The notes under the pieces are model-generated. The model was not told the origin of the DNA. It did no database searches and saw only the letters and a program-made list of their open reading frames with translations. Positions 58,196 to 64,000 of a DNA stretch of 64,000 bases are shown one piece after another. The DNA comes from Podocnemis expansa (lineage: Eukaryota > Chordata > Testudines > Podocnemididae). A program made the translations under genes and the position numbers. The stretch lies in assembly GCA_007922195.1 (NCBI GenBank), contig ML681963.1:61054711-61118710 (forward strand). The letters are read 5' to 3'. Within the stretch, counting starts at the first letter, position 1, and each line of letters opens with the position of its first letter.

Positions 58196-58369
58196 CCTTG
58201 CCCTCTCTACTTCTCTTTGAAACTTTTGCCTTGTGTTACCATTTTCAAAATGGATGAATAATGAATAAAGAAGTGTGTAGCTTTGTAGCTGGCTGAAGAC
58301 TTTCTTCAGTACTACCTGCTCTCAGAAAAAAGAGACACCTTCTACACCAGGGAAAAGACATTTTTAATT

Positions 58370-60526
58370 GTTGTTCGTCAAGATGTGTTGCTCATGTCCA
58401 TTCCATCGTAGATGTGTGTCTGCGTGCCCTGTGCACTGTTACTAGAAAACTCTTCCCCTTAGCAGATCCCATATTGTTGGCCTTGGCCCCCCTCTGGAAT
58501 CCCACACACATGCTGCGGTATATGAAGCACTGTCAGCCCTATGCCCCCTCAGCTCCTTCTTGCTGGCTACTCCAACAGTGCAGATGGAGCGTGGGTCATG
58601 GAATGTGCTCCTAGTGTGCCCAAAAATCATCCTGTATCACCACCTCATTTGGACAGGAAAATGAGGACTGTCCTGGAGCAGTAGGGGGTGGCAAATCCAC
58701 AGTAGCTAGGGGAACCCCAAAAGTTGTTCCCTCCAAGAGGTCTGAGTCCCCTTCAGAGTCTGAAGACACAGCACCTGTCTGGGGTTTGGAGGCCAGTATG
58801 TCCACCTCATGATCGGAGGAAGAAGTGTCCAGCTGACACATGGAACCCCCAAGGGTTCCAGTATGGCCAATTCTGAGGCCCCTGTCCTTGAACCAACATT
58901 AAGGGGCTTTAAGGAGGGCTTGGGACTGACCCTGTGACATGGGGATTGTTGTTGGAGGAGGTACCTCGTCTTTGGCTTTCGTAGATAGGCCATGTTTGCA
59001 CTTGCCCAGACTTATGTTCTTATGATACCGAGGGAAGGGGGACCAATAGGTCCCTCACAGTGCCACTTCCTTGATTTCCATTGTGACAATGGGGCATGTG
59101 AGTCTGGAGACCTATAGTACTGTCCCAAAGATGACCTTCTAGGTCTTGAGAAGGAACAGGATCCGTGCCAGGCTGACCAAACCTGCCTTGGTACTAAGCA
59201 TCAAGGATGGTGGCACTCCTCTGAAGGAGATCTTGAGGCTAGCAACTGGGTTCTGCACCACTCCCACTGTGGGCAAACCTGTTGGTGCCTGTGACCAGAA
59301 GTGGTATCTGGCTCTTGATAATGAGTGCCTTCTTGATGTGGAGTAAGAATGACATCATTTCTTCGCTGCTCTTCTGCTTTGTTTGGGAGATATGAAGGGC
59401 ACCTCAATCCCAGAGGGGTCTGCTGGTACCAGTGTTCTTTAGGATCTGGGCAACGGTGCCTCAAGGACAGCAATCCTCTACCCTGCTTCTTCATCCCTAT
59501 GAAAGTGCAGCATAGCTTGGAGGACACCTTCAGCATCCTTGGGGCCTTTGCCCTTCAAAGCCGATATCCTAGCATTTGCTTGGGTAGGAAGCGGAGTGCT
59601 TGGTATGCACAAGGTCATTAAGTTGATGGCCACCTGGAATGCGTCAGGTGTCGATGGGCCCACAACTCTCAGGCTGCCCCTTCTGCTCTCTGGGGACAGT
59701 GGACAATCCCCAACAGGACTCCTGAACCCCAGTAATGGTTGCAAAGCACTCAGGCTCTGTATAGTCCCAGGGCTTGACCACTGTAACAGTCCTCTTCCCT
59801 ACAGGGGAGAGTTCATCCTCTAGTCGTTGGCTCTTCTGTTTTTCTCTCAGCGGAAGAGAGGAATTCCAGTGCTGAGAGGAACTCAGTGCTGGGAGAGTAC
59901 TCCACACCAATGTGGTGCTTGGTACAGGTCCGAGGACAGTCTCAGGGCCGTCACCATCAACTAGGCTCATATTTGGATACTGCAATACTTTTGGGTCTTT
60001 GGACAGAAGGACTTGCAACTGTGGCACTTGTCTTTCCTATGTGACTCCCCAGGGCACTTCAGGAAACTGTCATGGGGGTTGCTGACTGGGAAAGCCTTAC
60101 TGCAGGACTCCCAAGGCTTGAAGCCTAGAGGTCAGAGCATTCCCCAACCCCAGTGAAGGTTCCTAACAGGACTAACAACAATATACTAAACAACTAACTA
60201 ATGAGAATGTTAGTCTTTCTTCTTCTTCTTCTTTTTTTTTTTAAATCAAGAAGCTAAGTGGTGCTTGCTCAAATAGGCAAGAGCACTGTTCTAACAACCT
60301 TCTCTATTAGCAGAAAAAAGGAACTGAAGGGGTGTAGTACAGGCAGCACATCATATACCATGGCATGTGCACGGGACTCCAGTGGGCACCAAGGTCAGCC
60401 CTATGGGATCTGCTAAGGGGAAAAGTTTTCCAGTAACTGTGCACAGGGGCACTGACACATCTACAGCAGCAGTAACATGGGCAAGCACTTGAAGAAGAAA
60501 ACTCTTTTTCTCAAGACAGGTGCAGA
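58370..60526 (-). mobile_element. Short DIRS-type derivative, gag-like ORF only (copy B)
   Basis: Inverted terminal repeats are visible. The left one (about 58378-58502: GCTCATGTCCATTCC, TAGAAAACTCTTCCCCTTAG, CAGATCCCATA) is the inverse of the right one (about 60368-60505: TATGGGATCTGCTAAGGGG, AAAAGTTTTCCAGTAACTG, ACATGGGCAAGCACTTG). The interior of about 1.85 kb shows gag-like remains on the minus strand and no reverse transcriptase or recombinase. It looks like an internally deleted, non-autonomous DIRS. Confidence 0.7.
58611..60060 (-). pseudogene. DIRS copy B gag-like ORF1 pseudogene
   Basis: Near 60000-60060 the minus strand reads CPGESHRKDKCHSCKSFCPK, matching the CLGESHHPQRCKICKAFKP motif of copy A. 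Later frames include serine/acidic-rich stretches (58611-58841: SSSDHEVDILASK ... SSDSEGDSDLLEG). Several stops and frame changes separate the pieces. The final C-terminal domain seen in copy A is not evident. Confidence 0.6.
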
Positions 60527-60895
60527 AGAAGAGGTTACTTACCTGTAACCGGTGTTCTTCGAGAGGTGTGCTCCTGGCCATTCCACCTTAGGTGTCTGCA
60601 CGCCACGTGCACAGCTCGCCGGAAACTTTTCCCTTAGAGTACCCATAGGGTCAGCTGCAGCGCCCCCTGGAGTGGCGCCGCCGCCACTGCCTATATAAGC
60701 CCAGCCGACCCTGCCCCTCCTCAGTTCCTTCTACCCTACTTGTCTGAGGGGAGGTGGGAGGGTTTGGAATGGCCAGGAGCACACCTCTCGAAGAACACCG
60801 GTTACAGGTAAGTAACCTCTTCTTCTTCTTCGAGTGCTGCTCCTGTCCATTCCACCTTAGGTGACTAGCTAGCCTTACCTCGGAGGTGGGAGACA

Positions 60896-61930
60896 TCATA
60901 GAGAAACCGTTTGCAGCACTGCTCTCCCCACCGCTGCGTCCTGCTGCGCCTGATGGGTGATGGCGTAGTGCTGTGCGAAGGTGTGGGGGGAAGACCACGT
61001 CGCCGCTCTGCAAATATCTGCGACAGGTATCCCTGCAAGGAAGGCCGCCGAGGCCGCCTGCGCCCGGGTTGAGTGGGCCGTCGCCCTTGGAAGGGGCCTG
61101 CCCCGCAACCGGTAGCACTCTCTGATGCAGTCCTTAATCCAGGCCGCGATCCGTTGAGTGGAAACAGACTGGCCTTTTTTGTGGTTCGCCACCGCCACAA
61201 AGAGCTGCGGGGACTTGCGGAACGGTCTTGTACGCTCTATGTAAAAAGACAGTGCCCTGCGTACGTCCAAAGAATGGAGGGCCCTATCTGTCTCTGACAT
61301 GTGAGGCTTGGGGTAAAACACCGGCAGGCAAATGTCCTGGTTCAAGTGGAAGTGAGACACTACCTTGGGCCTAAAAGCCGGGTGAGGACGGAGTTGCACT
61401 TTGTCCTTAAAAAACAAGGTGTACGGAGGGTCCGCTACCAGCGCCCGCAGTTCCGACACCCACCGAGCGGACGTGATAGCCACGAGGAAAACGACCTTCC
61501 ACGACAGATACAACAGGGAACAGGTCGCCAGGGGTTCGAAAGGGGCTCTGGTAAGAGTCTGCAAAACCACATTGAGGTCCCACTGCGGTGTAGGTGGCTT
61601 CAGCGCTGGGTACACCCGTGAGAGGCCAGCTAAAAACCTCTTGACCATAGGGACGGTGAAGAGAGAGCCATTCCCCAAGTTGCGGCGGAAAGCCGCAATT
61701 GCCGCTAAGTGGACCTTTATGGACGAGATCGACAACCCCCTTGACTTCAGGTGCCACAAATAGTCCAAAATGGTGTGCACTGCGACCTGCGCCGGGTCCA
61801 GCCCGCGCCCGGTAGTCCAGAGCACGAACCTGGTCCATTTAGGCCCATAGGTGGCCCTTGTGGAGGGTTTTCTGCTGCCCCGCAGGACCTCCCGCACGGG
61901 CGAAGAACACAGTTGCTCACTAGCCGTTAG
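60896..61930 (-). CDS. DIRS copy C tyrosine recombinase
   Basis: The recombinase integrates the circular DIRS intermediate without target duplication. The open frame over the domain is about 342 residues from ASEQLCSSPV to the stop at 60896, and overlaps or abuts the end of the RT frame (61927) in a different frame. The same frame stays open upstream to 63772, but that part is an RT shadow. The N-terminal core-binding part shows SRKPSTRATYGPKW. In the catalytic part HSTR (about residues 284-287) and the HY of FAQHY (Tyr about 320) are present. The first catalytic Arg position reads SARWVSEL: codon 61460-61462 is Trp, where copy A has Arg (TRRVSEL). CGG to TGG by CpG loss would explain this, and it should abolish or reduce activity. 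The start codon is uncertain. Confidence 0.82.
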   Translation of the reverse strand, partial: LTASEQLCSSPVREVLRGSRKPSTRATYGPKWTRFVLWTTGRGLDPAQVAVHTILDYLWHLKSRGLSISSIKVHLAAIAAFRRNLGNGSLFTVPMVKRFLAGLSRVYPALKPPTPQWDLNVVLQTLTRAPFEPLATCSLLYLSWKVVFLVAITSARWVSELRALVADPPYTLFFKDKVQLRPHPAFRPKVVSHFHLNQDICLPVFYPKPHMSETDRALHSLDVRRALSFYIERTRPFRKSPQLFVAVANHKKGQSVSTQRIAAWIKDCIRECYRLRGRPLPRATAHSTRAQAASAAFLAGIPVADICRAATWSSPHTFAQHYAITHQAQQDAAVGRAVLQTVSL

Positions 61931-64000
61931 CCATGGAGGTACCACGCGTGGAGGTGCAGGGCTTCCAGGTTGGGGTGCAGGAGGCGACCGTCGTCCTGGG
62001 ACAGCAAGTCCGGTCTCAGGGGCAGGCAGATCGGGTCGTGTTGGGCACAGCGCAGTAGGGTCGAGAACCAGTGCTGCCGCGGCCACGCCGGGGCAATTAA
62101 GATGACCCTCGCCTTGTCCTCCTTCACCTTGCACAGGACCCTGGGCACTAGGGGGACTGGGGGAAAGGCGTATAACAACCCCGCCTGACCCCAGTGGAAG
62201 TGGAAGGCGTCCCTCAACGACCCGGGGCTGTGCCCTTGGAAGGAGCAGAAAACCGGGCACTTGTTGTTCTTCTCCGAGGCAAAGAGATCGAGACGGGGAA
62301 CCCCCCACCTCCGGAAAATGGACCGCGCCACCTCCGGGTGGAGAGCCCACTCGTGGGTCAGGAACTTCCGGCTCAACTCGTCCGCCAGAGCATTCCTGAG
62401 CCCCGGTATGTACGAGGCCAGCGGACGGATCTGGTGGAGAATGCAAAACTCCCATAGGCAAATGGCCTCCTGGCATAACTGGCGGGAGTGGGTGCCCCCT
62501 TGCTTGTTTATGTAAAACATCGCGGTTGTATTGTCCGTCCGCACTAACACTGAGCGGCCCCGAAGGCGGTCCCGAAACGCCTCGCATGCTAGGCGAACCG
62601 CCCTCAGCTCTTTGATGTTGATGTGTAGTCGAGAGTCGTCCCGCAACCACCGGCCTTGCGTCTTGAGGCCGTTGAGGTGCGCACCCCAGCCGATGTCCGA
62701 AGCGTCGGTTGTCATGTGGAGTGACGGCTGAGGGGGGCGGAACAGGACCCCCGAACAGAGGTTGGGTTCGCAACCCCACCAACGTAGAGTCCTGAGCACC
62801 GACTCCGGCACCGTCACCATCAGGTCCACATCGTCCATACTCGGACGGAACACCCCGGCCAGCCACAGTTGGAGCGGCCGCATACGCAGGCGGGCATGGG
62901 GAACCACATACGTACATGCTGCCATGAGGCCTAAGAGGCGAAGGCATTCCCGGGCGCTGACCATCGGGAAGCTGGTCAACATGTCCACCTGCCCTTTGAT
63001 GGCCTGAAACCGGGCGTAGGGGAGGCTCGCCTTCGATGATCTCGAATCGAGAACCGCCCCGATGAACTCGATCCGCTGTGCCGGGACAAGGACCAACTTT
63101 TGCATGTTCACGAGCAGTCCCAGCCGGCTGAACACGGACTGGGTCAAACGCAGGTGGGCCTGCACCTCTTGTCGAGATCGACCCACGATCAGCCAGTCGT
63201 CCAGGTAGGGGAACAGGGAAACCCCTTGTTTCCGGAGGAACGCTGCTACTACCGCGAGGCACTTTGTAAAAACCCGCGGGGCCACAGACAGGCCGAAGGG
63301 AAGTACTGTGAACTGCAGGTGGGCCTGGCCCAGCGTGAAACGCAGGAACCTTCTGTGGCAGGGCTTGATGGCGATATGAAAATACGCGTCCTGCAGATCG
63401 AGGGCGGCGTACCAATCGCCCGGATCCAGAGACGGAAGTATGGAGGCTAGGGAAACCATCCGGAACTTGATCTTGCGGAGGTGCCGGTTGAGGCCCCGCA
63501 AGTCCAAAATGGGGCGTAGGCCCCCTTTCGCCTTGGGAATCAAGAAGTACCGGGAATAGAAACCCTTCCCCATGTCCTCTGGGGGCACCCATTCCACCGC
63601 TCCTTTTTGAAGGAGGGTCTGCAACTCCTCTTGCAATATCTGTTGGTGGGCCTGATCCCGCAGGGAACCACACAACACAGGGCGGCGCCGCCGGGGTAAC
63701 GAAGAAAATTGGAGGGAATAGCCCTCCTGAATTGTTTTGAGCACCCAGCGGTCGTTCGTGATCTGGCGCCATTCCTGTGCGAACCGGTGCAGCCTGTCGA
63801 GGAACATAGGCGTTTCTGGATCCTTGGGAGGTGGTACGGCGCGCTCGATGCGGATGTCAAAAAGTTTTCTTCTGAGTGGTCTGCTGACGGGGTCCCCCTT
63901 GGTTGTTGGGCCGGCGGCCCGAAGGCCGACGAAACGAACGTCCCCTTTGCCCTTCGTCCTCCTGACGTTGGCGGAAAGGCCTGGTCTGAGGGGGAGGCTT
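61927..64000 (-). CDS. DIRS copy C reverse transcriptase/RNase H/methylase-like protein (5' end beyond window)
   Basis: From the Met at 63807 there are 626 residues; the same frame stays open upstream to the window end, so the true start may lie outside. Numbering from that Met: RT blocks FYSRYFLIPKAKGGLRPILD (83-102), LQDAYFHI (138-145) and intact YLDD (201-204). RNase H acidic residues appear in TTDAS (368), KELRAV (400), TDNTT (425) and ADELSR (476). The C-terminal DIRS methylase-like domain (about 497-590) shows LDLFASEKNNKCPVF and LLYAFPPVPLVPRVL. No stop or frameshift is seen. The protein copies DIRS RNA into DNA. Its C-terminus meets the recombinase frame. Confidence 0.92.
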   Translation of the reverse strand, partial: SLPLRPGLSANVRRTKGKGDVRFVGLRAAGPTTKGDPVSRPLRRKLFDIRIERAVPPPKDPETPMFLDRLHRFAQEWRQITNDRWVLKTIQEGYSLQFSSLPRRRRPVLCGSLRDQAHQQILQEELQTLLQKGAVEWVPPEDMGKGFYSRYFLIPKAKGGLRPILDLRGLNRHLRKIKFRMVSLASILPSLDPGDWYAALDLQDAYFHIAIKPCHRRFLRFTLGQAHLQFTVLPFGLSVAPRVFTKCLAVVAAFLRKQGVSLFPYLDDWLIVGRSRQEVQAHLRLTQSVFSRLGLLVNMQKLVLVPAQRIEFIGAVLDSRSSKASLPYARFQAIKGQVDMLTSFPMVSARECLRLLGLMAACTYVVPHARLRMRPLQLWLAGVFRPSMDDVDLMVTVPESVLRTLRWWGCEPNLCSGVLFRPPQPSLHMTTDASDIGWGAHLNGLKTQGRWLRDDSRLHINIKELRAVRLACEAFRDRLRGRSVLVRTDNTTAMFYINKQGGTHSRQLCQEAICLWEFCILHQIRPLASYIPGLRNALADELSRKFLTHEWALHPEVARSIFRRWGVPRLDLFASEKNNKCPVFCSFQGHSPGSLRDAFHFHWGQAGLLYAFPPVPLVPRVLCKVKEDKARVILIAPAWPRQHWFSTLLRCAQHDPICLPLRPDLLSQDDGRLLHPNLEALHLHAWYLHG

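Larger units (their letters stand above)
60527..64000 (-). mobile_element. DIRS-type retrotransposon, young, cut by window edge (copy C)
   Basis: The downstream terminal repeat is at about 60527-60780 and the internal complementary region at about 60781-60866; the latter contains the inverse of the element's end (GAAGAACACCGGTTACAGGT, AAGTAACCTCTTC) joined to TTCTTCGAGTGCTGCTCCTG. Upstream on the minus strand come the recombinase and then the RT/RNase H frame, which is open to position 64000. The gag-like ORF and the other terminal repeat must lie beyond the window. It is far better preserved than copies A and B. Confidence 0.92.

Noticed and set aside
61931..63772. The upstream two thirds of the 958-residue minus-strand frame
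   Set aside because: It lies over the RT/RNase H frame of DIRS copy C in another frame and shows no domain; only its last third (the recombinase) is real.

Overview
This is vertebrate genomic DNA, most likely from a turtle. The evidence is a seven-exon TGFB3 gene, a near full-length CR1 LINE, tRNA-like SINEs with CR1-type tails, many small DNA transposons, and several DIRS-type tyrosine-recombinase retrotransposons. The repeated TTCGAAATAA motif around 23.3-24.5 kb suggests a softshell turtle to me, but that species-level guess is only moderate.

The single recognisable host gene is TGFB3 on the plus strand. It has a CpG-rich promoter with CRE-like and TATA motifs (13.79-13.82 kb), seven exons between 14136 and 35861, and a 3' UTR reaching a poly(A) signal at about 36.83 kb. 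All exon junctions have GT/AG ends and matching phases. The joined reading frame is 410 codons, with signal peptide, latency-associated propeptide, RGD, RKKR cleavage site and a 112-residue nine-cysteine mature ligand. Three upstream ORFs precede the start; the last overlaps it.

Layout. 1-5.35 kb: an old CR1 split by a younger near full-length CR1, itself split by a hAT-type element. 5.35-13.4 kb: low-complexity sequence, a decayed Gypsy-type gag, a MIR broken by two DNA transposons, and a palindromic element with a SINE in one arm. 13.4-36.9 kb: TGFB3, whose 12.6-kb intron 1 holds an antisense LINE, several small DNA transposons and a 400-base assembly gap inside one of them. 36.9-39.2 kb: nothing but a MIR. 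39.2-45.0 kb: a decayed DIRS element with inverted terminal repeats and internal complementary region. 45-58 kb: no convincing gene, an ancient DIRS relic, old SINE pieces and foldback elements. 58.4-60.5 kb: a short DIRS-type derivative that seems to carry only the gag-like ORF. 60.5-64 kb: the end of a young DIRS element on the minus strand whose reverse transcriptase frame stays open to the window edge.

The transposons do not form a pathway with TGFB3. They show layered insertion that has lengthened introns and flanks while leaving every coding exon and splice site intact. I found no genuinely new system; the most notable points are the nested structures, the head-to-head DIRS pair near 60.53 kb, and the hAT insertion 40 bp from the exon 4 acceptor.
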